A DNA stretch of 64,000 nt from the NCBI GenBank assembly GCA_964410285.1, contig CAYPFR010000001.1, positions 310,001-374,000 on the forward strand, written 5' to 3'. Every line of letters begins with the position of its first letter. Positions within the stretch are counted from its first letter, which is position 1. The DNA is from Fretibacter sp964410285. GTDB taxonomy: Bacteria; Pseudomonadota; Alphaproteobacteria; Caulobacterales; Maricaulaceae. Below the pieces are notes generated by a model. The model did no database searches. It was not told the DNA's origin and was given only the letters and a program-made list of their open reading frames with translations. The position numbers and the translations under genes are program-made. Positions 16,776-26,003 of this stretch are shown here, in pieces.

Positions 16776-18487
16776 TATTCGCTCCCTTGGAAATTACTGA
16801 TCGCGTCCTTATTGACCATAGACGGCGGTGTATTACGTAGGGCGCGCTGCTCGAAGAACAGCTCTCGCTGATATATAGGCGAGTCTGTCAAGGACAGGCC
16901 AGTTTTCTTGGCTTTGGAAGGGCTCGCCGTGTTTTTCGATGACGCCGCAGACGGCGCCGGACAGGCACCCGTGCTACGGTAAGTCAGGGCCGCGCTCAGA
17001 AGCGGTTCATCTTCCGCGCCAAGTGGGAAGTTTAAATCATCCGCAACTTGGCAGCCGTTTAAGGCTTCTCCAAACACGGTCTGTCCCGGCACAGCGGGCG
17101 TGAAACCGTCGGCATAGTCACCAAAATTTTTGGCATTCACACCACGGAATTGGATGGTGGAGTAACTCACGCCGCAATTGTCTGTTGTGTAAAAGCCGTA
17201 AGGTTTGCCGCAAGTCGTCGCACCAATCAATATAACTTCCGCGTCAATGCCGCTTAGGCCGTTAATCAAGGCTTCACTGGCAGAGCAGGTGCGCGCCGTC
17301 GAGAGGACGAAAACGCGGTTCAGGTTAACAGTCGGCAGAGGCGTGCCTTGGTCGACCGAAAAATCCTGACCCTGACTGATAAAGGGGGTTGGGGTTATGC
17401 GCCGTCCCGTTACGGGATCTGTCGTTGGAAATTTTGAATTAAATTGTAGGGTCTCAAATACGCGTCCGGCTGTATTTGATCCGGCGACCATGTAGCCAAG
17501 CTGGGATGCGATGGTCAAAAACCCGCCGCCATTATAACGCAGATCTAAAACCAGATCGCTCACCCCTTCACTGGAGAGCTCTGTAAAGGCATCAAAAAGC
17601 GCGCGTTCCGCGATAGATGTGCCAAATGTATTAAAGACAATATAGCCAACTTTGTCGTCACCCTGCTCAATTACGTCTGTGACGAGGACAGGCTCTGAGG
17701 TGACCGTGGCGGCCGAGGCCGTAAAGGTCCGGGGGGCTGCGCCGGGCGTATCCTCAATAACAAATGTATGGGTCTGCCCGACCTCTGACGGGAATAGGGC
17801 GTTGTTAATGACATCGACATCGGCCTGGGTTGCGCCGTTGACAACATCGACGCCGTCGATTTCCAAAATTTTCGCCCCGCGCCGCACGTTATTATCTGCA
17901 AAGGGAGAGACAGCTTCGGTATAAACCACGCGGACGTCACGCGGTGGGCGGCTTTCTAATATTGCAAGGCGCGAGCCGAAGCTGGCACTGGCCCCCGTGG
18001 AGACGCGCTGAAAACGTTCGGCTGTATCTTGCGTAAAGTGAAATTGATCGCGCGGTGCGCCCGATGGAGTCACGGCCTCTGTTTTCAAAAGATCAAAATA
18101 GGCGAGGCGGTCATCAAAATCATAGGGATTTACATCGGTGATTTCATCAAACCATAGATAGGTGCGATTGCTCCATGACCTTAGCCAGAAATTCTCAAGC
18201 GCTGTCGAGCCTTGGCGGTCTACAAAGGGATTTCCCGTAGACGGATCCGTGCCGGTGCGCGGGGTTTGGCACTGCGCGACAAAATCTCCTTCAGGTGCGA
18301 AAACGCCGGCTTGAAAGACCGGGCCGCTATTGCCGCTGCCCGTGCCGCCAGTTGGGGGCGGCGTGGGAGGCGGCGCGGCTGTCCGAGAACTGCCTGAGCT
18401 ACCCCCGCAGGCGGCCAAAACCAAAGCGGCGGCTGCCGAAAGGGCCAAAGACCGGAAAGAGGACGTTGTGATTGCAGTGTTTTTCAT
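16775..18487 (-). CDS. S41 family (C-terminal processing-like) peptidase, lipoprotein
   Basis: 570 residues. The signal ends at LVLAAC, followed by a Gly/Ser/Pro-rich linker (residues 27-55). A PDZ-like region (GAKILEIDGVDVVNG) precedes the protease core. The predicted Ser/Lys dyad is Ser402 in TCSASEALIN and Lys428 in TTCGKPYG, 26 residues apart as in the family. DLRYNGGG is the usual S41 strand motif. It is likely an outer-envelope protease; its substrate is unknown. It is cotranscribed with the small lipoprotein gene downstream. Confidence 0.88.
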   Translation of the reverse strand: MKNTAITTSSFRSLALSAAAALVLAACGGSSGSSRTAAPPPTPPPTGGTGSGNSGPVFQAGVFAPEGDFVAQCQTPRTGTDPSTGNPFVDRQGSTALENFWLRSWSNRTYLWFDEITDVNPYDFDDRLAYFDLLKTEAVTPSGAPRDQFHFTQDTAERFQRVSTGASASFGSRLAILESRPPRDVRVVYTEAVSPFADNNVRRGAKILEIDGVDVVNGATQADVDVINNALFPSEVGQTHTFVIEDTPGAAPRTFTASAATVTSEPVLVTDVIEQGDDKVGYIVFNTFGTSIAERALFDAFTELSSEGVSDLVLDLRYNGGGFLTIASQLGYMVAGSNTAGRVFETLQFNSKFPTTDPVTGRRITPTPFISQGQDFSVDQGTPLPTVNLNRVFVLSTARTCSASEALINGLSGIDAEVILIGATTCGKPYGFYTTDNCGVSYSTIQFRGVNAKNFGDYADGFTPAVPGQTVFGEALNGCQVADDLNFPLGAEDEPLLSAALTYRSTGACPAPSAASSKNTASPSKAKKTGLSLTDSPIYQRELFFEQRALRNTPPSMVNKDAISNFQGSE

Positions 18488-18909
18488 AATAGCGCCTTTA
18501 TCTTTACCTAAAGCCTAGCTCCTAACGCTCCGATTGCAATATCGTATAACAGTTGCAAGGCAGGCTTCCATTCATGTCGTGCAGCCTCATAGTGGGAAAA
18601 CGGCACGGAGAGGTCAATTCACAACTTTGAATTTTGACATATTCGTTATGCTGCCGCGGTGTTAAGCGCAGGTGATTATGAAACCCCCAAAAATCATATT
18701 TCGGGCTGACTAGATTTGGGCTGCTAGCCACGGGGCATATCCCATTGGCAAGAAAGTCGGAGAACCGATAAAGCCCCAATTTTTTTGAGGGTTTGCAAAT
18801 TTTGGCCGTGTCTCATTTTCGCTGGGGACGTATGATGCGGGGGACTTTTGGCGCGGCGGTATTAGGAATATCATTCGCGCAATTGTGAGAAAATAAGCAG
18901 CCCTTTTGC
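18488..18909. other. Long non-coding gap between divergent S41 protease and suc operon
   Basis: No credible gene on either strand. The longest minus-strand frame, 18522-18779, has a composition unlike a real protein, no ribosome-binding site, and covers the region that must hold the promoter of the S41 gene. The stretch is more AT-rich than its neighbours. I see no repeat or tRNA in it. Confidence 0.6.
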
Positions 18910-18938
18910 TTGCGATACGCAGGGCAGGCTTCTATAAG
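18910..18938 (+). promoter_or_regulatory. Sigma-70-type promoter for the suc operon
   Basis: TTGCGA (18910-18915) and TATAAG (18933-18938) with a 17-bp spacer. The predicted start is near 18945, leaving an 80-base leader before sucC at 19025. Confidence 0.6.
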
Positions 18939-19024
18939 CGGAGGTGAGATTTTTCGCCGCTGCGGCCTTAGCGCTACTGCGGCTTATTTTTATAAGCGCC
19001 AAGCAAACAAGTCAGGTAAAATTT

Positions 19025-20353
19025 ATGAATATTCATGAGTATCAGGGCAAGGCTGTCCTTAAAGAAATCGGTGCGCCTGTTTCCAAGGGCGTTGCTATTT
19101 TTAAGGCCTCAGAGGCCAAAGCCGCCGCGGAATCGCTTGGCGGCCCGCTTTGGGTCGTCAAGTCGCAAATTCACGCAGGCGGACGCGGCAAAGGTAAATT
19201 TGTTGGCGCGCCTGCCGATGCTAAAGGCGGCGTCCGCCTTGCCTTTTCTGTTGATGAAGTTGTCAAAAACGCAGAAGAGATGCTCGGCGCGCATTTGGTG
19301 ACTGCGCAAACCGGCGAGGACGGCAAACAGGTCAACCGCCTCTATATTGAGCATGGCTCTGATATTGATCGGGAACTTTATCTTTCTATTATCATTAATC
19401 GCGACACCTCGCGCGTGTCCTTCATTGTCTCGACAGAAGGCGGTATGGACATTGAGGCCGTTGCGCATGATACGCCTGAAAAAGTCATTAATTTTGATAT
19501 TGATCCGGCCACTGGATTTATGCCCCATCACGGGCGCACCCTCGCCAAGGCGCTGGAGCTGAAAGGCGATTTGGCCAAACAGGCCAATAAACTCGGCCGA
19601 ACGCTTTATAATGGCTTTCTAGCAAAAGACATGGCCATGCTAGAGATTAATCCGCTTATCGTCACAGAGGATCAGCGCCTACATTGCCTTGATGCGAAAA
19701 TCAGCTTTGATGAAAATGCGCTTTACCGCCATAAGGACATTCAGGAACTTCGCGACATTACCGAAGAAGACAGCAAGGAAACCGAAGCTAAAAAATATGA
19801 CCTGTCATATGTTGCGCTCGACGGCAATATTGGCTGCATGGTTAACGGCGCGGGCCTTGCCATGAGCACAATGGATATCATCAAACTTTACGGCGCAGAA
19901 CCGGCCAACTTCTTGGATGTGGGCGGCGGCGCGACGAAAGAAAACATTGTTGCGGCGTTTAAAATCCTCACCTCCGATGCCAAGGTCGAAGGCATTCTCA
20001 TTAATATATTCGGCGGCATTATGAAGTGCGATGTCATTGCCCAAGGCACCGTTGACGCGGTCAAAGAGGTTGGCCTTGAGGTGCCGCTTGTCGTGCGCCT
20101 TGAGGGCACTAATGTCGAAGCCGGCAAAGAAATCATCAACAATAGTGGATTGAACGTCATCGCGGCCGACGATCTTGATGATGCCGCGCAGAAAATTGTC
20201 GCGGCGGTTGGCGCGAAGACCTACACTAAATCTCAACTCTCGAAAATGCTCGAAGTTGATGTTGTGAAGCTTGCCAATAACATGGGGCTTGATGCGTCAG
20301 TCGACGATTTAAAAGCCGATACCATTCAAAAGATTCTAGATAAGCAGGGCTAA
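19025..20353 (+). CDS. sucC: Succinyl-CoA synthetase beta subunit with C-terminal extension
   Basis: 442 residues from ATG 19025 (MNIHEYQGKAVLKEIG, the standard N-terminus); the frame extends upstream to 18944 but only with non-family residues. The ATP-grasp domain (VKSQIHAGGRGKGKF) and the CoA-ligase domain (GGIMKCDVIAQG) are complete. The usual C-terminus (DDLDDAAQKIVAAVGA) is reached near residue 397, where most SucC proteins stop. About 45 further residues follow, including KLANNMGLDASVDDLKADTI, resembling small helix-extension-helix (Rho-N/SAP-like) modules. There is no frameshift: the stop lies four bases before sucD. Works with SucD in the substrate-level phosphorylation step of the TCA cycle. 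Confidence 0.96.
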   Translation: MNIHEYQGKAVLKEIGAPVSKGVAIFKASEAKAAAESLGGPLWVVKSQIHAGGRGKGKFVGAPADAKGGVRLAFSVDEVVKNAEEMLGAHLVTAQTGEDGKQVNRLYIEHGSDIDRELYLSIIINRDTSRVSFIVSTEGGMDIEAVAHDTPEKVINFDIDPATGFMPHHGRTLAKALELKGDLAKQANKLGRTLYNGFLAKDMAMLEINPLIVTEDQRLHCLDAKISFDENALYRHKDIQELRDITEEDSKETEAKKYDLSYVALDGNIGCMVNGAGLAMSTMDIIKLYGAEPANFLDVGGGATKENIVAAFKILTSDAKVEGILINIFGGIMKCDVIAQGTVDAVKEVGLEVPLVVRLEGTNVEAGKEIINNSGLNVIAADDLDDAAQKIVAAVGAKTYTKSQLSKMLEVDVVKLANNMGLDASVDDLKADTIQKILDKQG

Positions 20354-20357
20354 TCAG

Positions 20358-21242
20358 ATGTCAGTACTCATTAACAAAGACACTAAAGTAATCACCCAGG
20401 GCATGACGGGTAAAACCGGCACCTTTCACACCGAGCAGGCGATTGCTTACGGCACGAAAATGGTCGCGGGTGTCACGCCTGGCAAAGGCGGGACGACACA
20501 TATCGGCCTGCCGAATTTTGATACAGTTGCCGAGGCCAAGCACGCTACAGGCGCAACCGCATCTGTGATTTATGTGCCCCCGCCATTTGCCGCCGATTCT
20601 ATCCTCGAGGCGATTGATGCGGAGATGGAGTTGATTATTGCGATTACCGAAGGCATCCCGGTCTCTGATATGATTCCTGTCAAGCGCGCGCTGCAGGGTT
20701 CAAAATCTCGCTTGATTGGCCCAAATTGCCCCGGCGTTCTGACCCCGGGCGAGTGCAAGATCGGCATTATGCCGGGCAAGATATTCAAGCAAGGCACATG
20801 CGGCGTGGTTTCGCGCTCTGGAACGTTGACCTATGAAGCAGTTTACCAGACGACGAATGTCGGCCTTGGACAAACCACAGCGATCGGGATTGGCGGTGAT
20901 CCGATTAATGGCACAAATTTCATTGATTGCCTTGAGCTATTCCTTGGCGATGACGCGACCAAGCAGATCATTATGATCGGCGAAATTGGCGGCAGCGCCG
21001 AAGAAGAGGCGGCAGAATACGTCACCCACATGGCCAAAAAAGGTATCAAAAAGCCAATGGTGGGCTTTATCGCGGGTCGCACCGCGCCTCCAGGCCGTAC
21101 AATGGGCCACGCCGGCGCAATTGTGTCTGGCGGCAAGGGCGGCGCTGAGGATAAGATCGCGGCCATGGAGGCTGCGGGTATCCGCGTCTCTCCAAGCCCT
21201 GCCAAGCTTGGCGAAACTATGATGGACCTTCTCAACGGATAA
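20358..21242 (+). CDS. sucD: Succinyl-CoA synthetase alpha subunit
   Basis: 294 residues. The CoA-binding domain opens with TKVITQGMTGKTGTFHTEQA. The nucleotide-interacting part has GPNCPGVLTPGECKIGIMPG, and the phosphohistidine loop is GHAGAIVSGGKGGAEDK. It forms the alpha-beta enzyme with SucC, four bases upstream, and is translationally close-coupled to it. Confidence 0.97.
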   Translation: MSVLINKDTKVITQGMTGKTGTFHTEQAIAYGTKMVAGVTPGKGGTTHIGLPNFDTVAEAKHATGATASVIYVPPPFAADSILEAIDAEMELIIAITEGIPVSDMIPVKRALQGSKSRLIGPNCPGVLTPGECKIGIMPGKIFKQGTCGVVSRSGTLTYEAVYQTTNVGLGQTTAIGIGGDPINGTNFIDCLELFLGDDATKQIIMIGEIGGSAEEEAAEYVTHMAKKGIKKPMVGFIAGRTAPPGRTMGHAGAIVSGGKGGAEDKIAAMEAAGIRVSPSPAKLGETMMDLLNG

Positions 21243-21256
21243 GCGAATGCGCTTAT

Positions 21257-21273
21257 GCCGCCAAAGGGGCGGC
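21257..21273 (+). other. Intercistronic hairpin between sucD and sucA
   Basis: GCCGCC-AAAGG-GGCGGC, a perfect 6-bp GC stem without a T-run, in the 68-bp gap. It could protect the sucCD part of the message from 3' decay or act as a weak attenuator. The role is inference. Confidence 0.4.
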
Positions 21274-21310
21274 AAGGCGCGAGGCGGCGCAGATCGACAA
21301 AGGAAAGACT

Positions 21311-24289
21311 ATGGCTGATAAGGGCCGTGCAGACGCAAGAAGCGAGCAAAACCAAGAGATGCTTGATACATTGTTCCTTGATGGGGCAAATGCTGTTTAT
21401 CTAGAGCAAATGCAGGCGCGCTTTGCCGCCAACCCCAATTCTGTTGACGCCAGTTGGCGGGCCTATTTCAGCGGGCTTGGAGAAACGCCGCATTCTGTGC
21501 AAAAGACAGCCGAGGGACCGGTCTGGAAGCGCGCCGATTGGCCGCTGGAGCCCAATGGTGAGCTTACCTCTGCGTTGACCGGCGATTGGGGCAGTGAGGC
21601 CGAGCAGATTTCCAAACAGGTCGCCGCCCGCACGGGCACCGCGCCCGATAGCGAAGACGTTCGCCGAGCCACAAAAGACAGTATTGGCGCGCTTATGCTT
21701 ATTCGCGCCTATCGCATGCGCGGACATTTAATCGGCGATCTTGATCCGCTTGGCCTGCGTAAGCTTGAGCTGCATCCCGAACTAGAACCGCTGACATATG
21801 GCTTTGGCGAGGCGGATATGGACCGCGATATTTTTATTAATGGCGTCCTTGGACTAGAGACGGCAAATATGCGCCAAATCCTCGAGATCGTTAAGCGCAC
21901 ATATTGCTCGACATTTGGCGTGCAATTCATGCATATTTCTGATCCCGAAGAAAAAATCTGGCTGCAAGAGCGTATTGAAGGGCCTGATAAAGAAATCACC
22001 TTCTCCAAGGCTGGCCGCCTTGCGATATTGCGAAAGCTCGTGGAAGGGGAGGCTTTTGAGCAACTCATTCACAAGCGCTACCCCGGTACAAAACGCTTTG
22101 GTATTGACGGGGCGGAAAGCCTCTTGCCAGCCCTAGAGCAGATCATCAAGCGCGGCGGGCAGCTGGGCCTTAAGGACATTAATTTCGGCATGCCGCACCG
22201 CGGGCGTCTGAATGTAATGGCTTCGGTCATGCAAAAGCCTTATTCGGCGATTTTTTATGAATTCCTCGGCGGCGTTGCGGCGGGGTCGGAAGATTTCTCA
22301 GGCGACGTTAAATATCATCTTGGGGTCTCAGATGACCGTGAATTTGATGGCAATAATGTGCATCTCTCGCTTGCGCCAAATCCTTCCCACCTCGAGGTGG
22401 TCGCGCCGGTCGTGATGGGCAAAACCCGCGCCAAGCAGCAAGCGGCCAGCGGCACCTATCAAAGCCATAACCCCGAGCAAGTCATGGCCGTTATTTTGCA
22501 CGGCGATAGTGCTTTTGCAGGTCAAGGCGTGGTCATGGAAGCCTTCCAAATGAGCCAGCTTGTGGGCTACCGTACCGGCGGTACGCTGCATGTTATTGTC
22601 AATAATCAGATCGGCTTTACCACAACACCCGACGAGTATCGATCAGGTCAATATTGCTCTGATGTTGCCTTTATGGTCGAAGCGCCCGTGTTTCACGTCA
22701 ACGGGGATGATCCAGAGGCGGTAGTTTTTGCGGCGCGCGTGGCGACGGAATATCGCCAAAAATTTCGCAAAGATGTTGTGCTCGATATTATCTGCTATCG
22801 CCGCTATGGTCATAATGAGGGGGATGATCCGTCTTTCACGCAACCAATTATGTATAAGGCGATTGGCGCTCTACCGTCGACCATGCAAAAATATGCACAG
22901 CGGTTGATTGCTCAGGGTGATCTCACCGAGGCCGAGCACAAAGCTATGGTTGATGATTTTTACGATTTTCTTGATAAAGAATTCGAAGCCGCAAAATCTT
23001 ATGAAACCAAACCGCCGGATTGGTTGCAGGGGGTCTGGCAGGGCCTGACTCTCCCCAGCGAGAAAGACGGCAAGCGCCAAGGCGAGACCTCGGTTTCGCT
23101 TGAGAGTCTAAACGCGGTTGGCAAGAAAATCACGACAGTCCCCAACTCGGTCAATATCCATAAAACGCTAAAGCGCATCATCAAAGCGCGCGCTGAGAAA
23201 ATTGAGTCCGGCGAAAATATCGACTGGGGCCTCGCCGAGCACCTGGCTTTTGGCACGTTGATTGAGGACGGCCATCCCGTGCGCCTCTCAGGGCAAGATA
23301 GTGAGCGCGGTACATTCAGTCAGCGTCAATCCAATTTTGTCGACCAAGTGACCGAGGAAAAATATACCCCGCTGAATACGCTTTCAGATGAACAAGAATA
23401 TTATCAAGTGCTCAATTCGCATTTGTCTGAAGAAGCAGTGCTCGGCTTTGAATATGGTTTCTCAACTGCTGCACCCAAAGCGCTGACAATTTGGGAAGCG
23501 CAATTTGGCGACTTTGCTAATGGCGCGCAGGTTATGGTTGATCAGTTCATTAGTTCGGCTGAACAGAAGTGGCTGCGCATGAGCGGCCTCGTCATGCTCT
23601 TGCCGCACGGCTATGAGGGCCAAGGCCCAGAGCACAGTTCGGCGCGTCTTGAACGCTACCTTCAAATGTGCGCCGAAGATAACATGCAGGTCACAAATAT
23701 CACCACGCCTGCAAATTATTTCCATGCGCTGCGCCGTCAAGTGAAACGCAACTTCAGAAAACCGCTTATCAATATGAGCCCAAAATCACTGCTGCGTCAT
23801 AAGCTTTGCGTTAGCACATTTAAAGAAATGTCAGGCGTTTCTGAATTTCACCGCCTGCTTTGGGACGATGCGGAATATAGAAAAGACGCAGGCTTTATTA
23901 AGCTGCGCGCGGACAAAGACATTAAGCGCGTGATTATGTGTTCGGGCAAAGTCTATTACGATTTGTTTGAAGCGCGCGAAGAGCTTAATCGTGATGACGT
24001 TTATCTCCTGCGCGTAGAGCAGCTTTACCCTTATCCAGATGACGCTGTGCAAGAAGAGCTAAAACGCTTCAAAAACGCCGATATGGTTTGGGTCCAAGAA
24101 GAGCCGAAAAATATGGGCGCTTGGGCCTTTATTGAACCCTTCGTCGAAGAAAGCCTTATCGCTATAAAGGCGAAAAATACGCGCCTGCGCTATGTGGGCC
24201 GTAAAGCCGCTGCCTCGACAGCGACAGGTATTGCCGCTAAGCACAAAAAAGAGCAGCAAGCCATTATTGACGGCGCGTTTGCGAAATAG
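21311..24289 (+). CDS. sucA: 2-oxoglutarate dehydrogenase E1 component
   Basis: 992 residues, in the normal range. The N-terminal segment includes LDGANAVYLEQMQARF and the YRMRGHLIGDLDPLG helix. The thiamine diphosphate site has GMPHRGRLNV, HGDSAFAGQGVV and VNNQIGFTT. The C-terminal domain has LLPHGYEGQGPEHSSAR and ends near YVGRKAAASTATG. It decarboxylates 2-oxoglutarate and passes the succinyl group to the E2 lipoyl arm. ATG 21311 follows AAAGGAAAG. Confidence 0.97.
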   Translation: MADKGRADARSEQNQEMLDTLFLDGANAVYLEQMQARFAANPNSVDASWRAYFSGLGETPHSVQKTAEGPVWKRADWPLEPNGELTSALTGDWGSEAEQISKQVAARTGTAPDSEDVRRATKDSIGALMLIRAYRMRGHLIGDLDPLGLRKLELHPELEPLTYGFGEADMDRDIFINGVLGLETANMRQILEIVKRTYCSTFGVQFMHISDPEEKIWLQERIEGPDKEITFSKAGRLAILRKLVEGEAFEQLIHKRYPGTKRFGIDGAESLLPALEQIIKRGGQLGLKDINFGMPHRGRLNVMASVMQKPYSAIFYEFLGGVAAGSEDFSGDVKYHLGVSDDREFDGNNVHLSLAPNPSHLEVVAPVVMGKTRAKQQAASGTYQSHNPEQVMAVILHGDSAFAGQGVVMEAFQMSQLVGYRTGGTLHVIVNNQIGFTTTPDEYRSGQYCSDVAFMVEAPVFHVNGDDPEAVVFAARVATEYRQKFRKDVVLDIICYRRYGHNEGDDPSFTQPIMYKAIGALPSTMQKYAQRLIAQGDLTEAEHKAMVDDFYDFLDKEFEAAKSYETKPPDWLQGVWQGLTLPSEKDGKRQGETSVSLESLNAVGKKITTVPNSVNIHKTLKRIIKARAEKIESGENIDWGLAEHLAFGTLIEDGHPVRLSGQDSERGTFSQRQSNFVDQVTEEKYTPLNTLSDEQEYYQVLNSHLSEEAVLGFEYGFSTAAPKALTIWEAQFGDFANGAQVMVDQFISSAEQKWLRMSGLVMLLPHGYEGQGPEHSSARLERYLQMCAEDNMQVTNITTPANYFHALRRQVKRNFRKPLINMSPKSLLRHKLCVSTFKEMSGVSEFHRLLWDDAEYRKDAGFIKLRADKDIKRVIMCSGKVYYDLFEAREELNRDDVYLLRVEQLYPYPDDAVQEELKRFKNADMVWVQEEPKNMGAWAFIEPFVEESLIAIKAKNTRLRYVGRKAAASTATGIAAKHKKEQQAIIDGAFAK

Positions 24290-24291
24290 AG

Positions 24292-24444
24292 ATGAGCGAA
24301 AAACCAAAATCAAATTTGCGTTTCATTGTTGGGTTGATTGGCTTTGTGTTGATTATTGCTTTAGCCTATTCAGGTGGCAAAGTTTTCGGTAAAAATATCG
24401 CGCAAAATCAAAATGCAGCAGATACTGCACAGCAGAATAATTAG
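24292..24444 (+). CDS. 50-residue single-pass membrane protein between sucA and sucB
   Basis: This short gene starts two bases after the sucA stop (ATG at 24292) and ends at TAG 24442-24444, eleven bases before sucB. The protein begins MSEKPKSNLRF, has one hydrophobic segment, IVGLIGFVLIIALAYSGGK (residues 12-30), and ends in a polar Asn/Gln/Ala tail. The positive N-terminus suggests the tail faces the periplasm. The frame is clean and AGGA for sucB lies just past its stop. I recognise no family. The position suggests cotranslation with the OGDH genes; a role in placing the complex at the membrane is speculation. Confidence 0.65.
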   Translation: MSEKPKSNLRFIVGLIGFVLIIALAYSGGKVFGKNIAQNQNAADTAQQNN

Positions 24445-24455
24445 AGGATAAATCC

Positions 24456-25982
24456 ATGACGGATATTACAATTCCAAATGTCGGCGAATCTGTTTCTGAG
24501 GTGACGATTGCTCAGTGGTTTAAAGCTGTTGGCGATACGGTCAAAAAAGACGAACCACTCGTGGAGCTTGAAACCGATAAAGCTGCGCAAGAACTTGTCG
24601 CGCCGCAAGACGGTGTGCTCGAAGAAATCCTCGTGGCCGAAGGCGACGTCGCGACGGTCGGGCAATTGATCGCAAAGCTCGGGAGCGGAGCTGGCGTGGA
24701 CGCAGCCTCTTCCGCCAAATCGGCTCCAGAAAAATCGGCCTCTAAAAAACCTGCTCCGGCCGCGGCCTCGGGCGGCAGCGAAATGAACATTGACGTTCCT
24801 AATGTCGGGGAGAGTGTCTCAGAGGTTACAATCGCGAGCTGGATGAAACAGACTGGCGACGCCGTTGCAAAAGACGAAGCTATCGTGGAGCTTGAAACCG
24901 ATAAGGCCGCGCAAGAACTCGTCGCGCCAGAAGCCGGGGTGATGGGAGAAATTCTTGTCTCGGAGGGCGAGATTGCGGCTGTGGGTCAAACAATTTGTAA
25001 ATTAAACGTCGGGGCCACTGGCGGAAATGCCAGTGAAAAGACTGGCGGTTCCTCCGCGCCGGCGCCGGCGAGCGCCGCGCCAACTGCCGCTTCGGGCGCT
25101 CCCGCTATGCCGTCGGCTGCGCGTATTATAAAAGAGGGCGGCTTGGATCAAAGCGCTATTTCCGGCACCGGCAAAGATGGCCGCATTACCAAAGGCGACG
25201 CCCTTGCAGCAAAAGCTAATCCGCCGGCCGCCAAATCCGCCTCTGCTCCTGCCGCGGCTACGTCCGCACCGCGCGAGATTGGTCCGCGCGAAGAGCGCGT
25301 GCGCATGTCCCGTATTCGCCAGACTATCGCTCGCCGCTTAAAATCAGCGCAAAATACGGCGGCTATGCTGACGACCTATAATGAAGCGGACATGTCCAAT
25401 ATCATGGCTATGCGCGCCCAATATAAAGAGATATTTATCAAGAAGCACGGGGTGAAGCTTGGATTTATGAGCTTCTTTGTCAAAGCCTGCGTTCAAGCCC
25501 TCAAAGATGTGCCTAATGTGAATGCCGAAATCGACGGTACAGATATCATCTACAAGAACTACTATGATATATCTGTCGCGGTTGGTACGGATAAGGGTCT
25601 TGTCGTCCCGGTGCTGCGCGACGCGGATCAACTCTCGCTCGGCGGGATCGAAAAAGGCATTGGCGCGCTGGGTAAAAAAGCCCGCGAAGGCCAGCTTGCG
25701 ATGGACGATATGATGGGCGGTACTTTCACCATTTCCAATGGCGGCGTTTATGGCTCTCTTATGAGCTCCCCTATCCTCAATCCGCCGCAGTCTGGTATTT
25801 TGGGCATGCATAAGATCGAAAAACGCCCCGTGGTCGTGGATGACCAGATTGTTATTCGCCCGATGATGTATCTTGCGCTGTCCTATGATCACCGCATTGT
25901 GGACGGTAAAGAGGCGGTTACCTTCCTTGTTCGGGTGAAAGAATGCCTCGAAGATCCGGAGCGTCTGCTGCTTGATATTTAG
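24456..25982 (+). CDS. sucB: OGDH E2, dihydrolipoyl succinyltransferase with two lipoyl domains
   Basis: 508 residues, about 100 more than the single-lipoyl SucB of most proteobacteria. Lipoyl domain 1 spans residues 1-76 (lipoyl-lysine Lys42 in ETDKAAQE) and domain 2 spans about 110-184 (Lys150, same motif). They are joined by Ala/Pro/Ser/Lys linkers. The peripheral subunit-binding domain (SAARIIKEGGLDQSAI, then GKDGRITKGDAL) is near 212-247. The catalytic core ends with YDHRIVDGKEA (His479). It moves succinyl groups to CoA and scaffolds E1 and E3. Two lipoyl domains also occur in acetyltransferase E2p, but the place after sucA makes succinyltransferase the safer call. Confidence 0.94.
   Translation: MTDITIPNVGESVSEVTIAQWFKAVGDTVKKDEPLVELETDKAAQELVAPQDGVLEEILVAEGDVATVGQLIAKLGSGAGVDAASSAKSAPEKSASKKPAPAAASGGSEMNIDVPNVGESVSEVTIASWMKQTGDAVAKDEAIVELETDKAAQELVAPEAGVMGEILVSEGEIAAVGQTICKLNVGATGGNASEKTGGSSAPAPASAAPTAASGAPAMPSAARIIKEGGLDQSAISGTGKDGRITKGDALAAKANPPAAKSASAPAAATSAPREIGPREERVRMSRIRQTIARRLKSAQNTAAMLTTYNEADMSNIMAMRAQYKEIFIKKHGVKLGFMSFFVKACVQALKDVPNVNAEIDGTDIIYKNYYDISVAVGTDKGLVVPVLRDADQLSLGGIEKGIGALGKKAREGQLAMDDMMGGTFTISNGGVYGSLMSSPILNPPQSGILGMHKIEKRPVVVDDQIVIRPMMYLALSYDHRIVDGKEAVTFLVRVKECLEDPERLLLDI
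24561..24928 (+). repeat. Intragenic duplication encoding the two lipoyl domains of SucB
   Basis: The 44-bp blocks 24561-24604 and 24885-24928 differ at only three positions, all third-codon changes. They encode VELETDKAAQELVAP around each lipoyl-lysine. Flanking parts of the two domains are more diverged, so the lysine region looks recently copied or kept alike by gene conversion. Confidence 0.85.
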
Positions 25983-26003
25983 AATTTTCGAAATATTTTA
26001 GGG

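Noticed and set aside
18522..18779. 85-residue minus-strand open frame in the gap before sucC
   Set aside because: No ribosome-binding site, atypical composition, and it lies where the S41 promoter must be.
22688..22700. GTGTTTCACGTCA inside sucA, similar to a parS half
   Set aside because: Only part of the 16-bp parS palindrome matches and it lies in conserved coding sequence.
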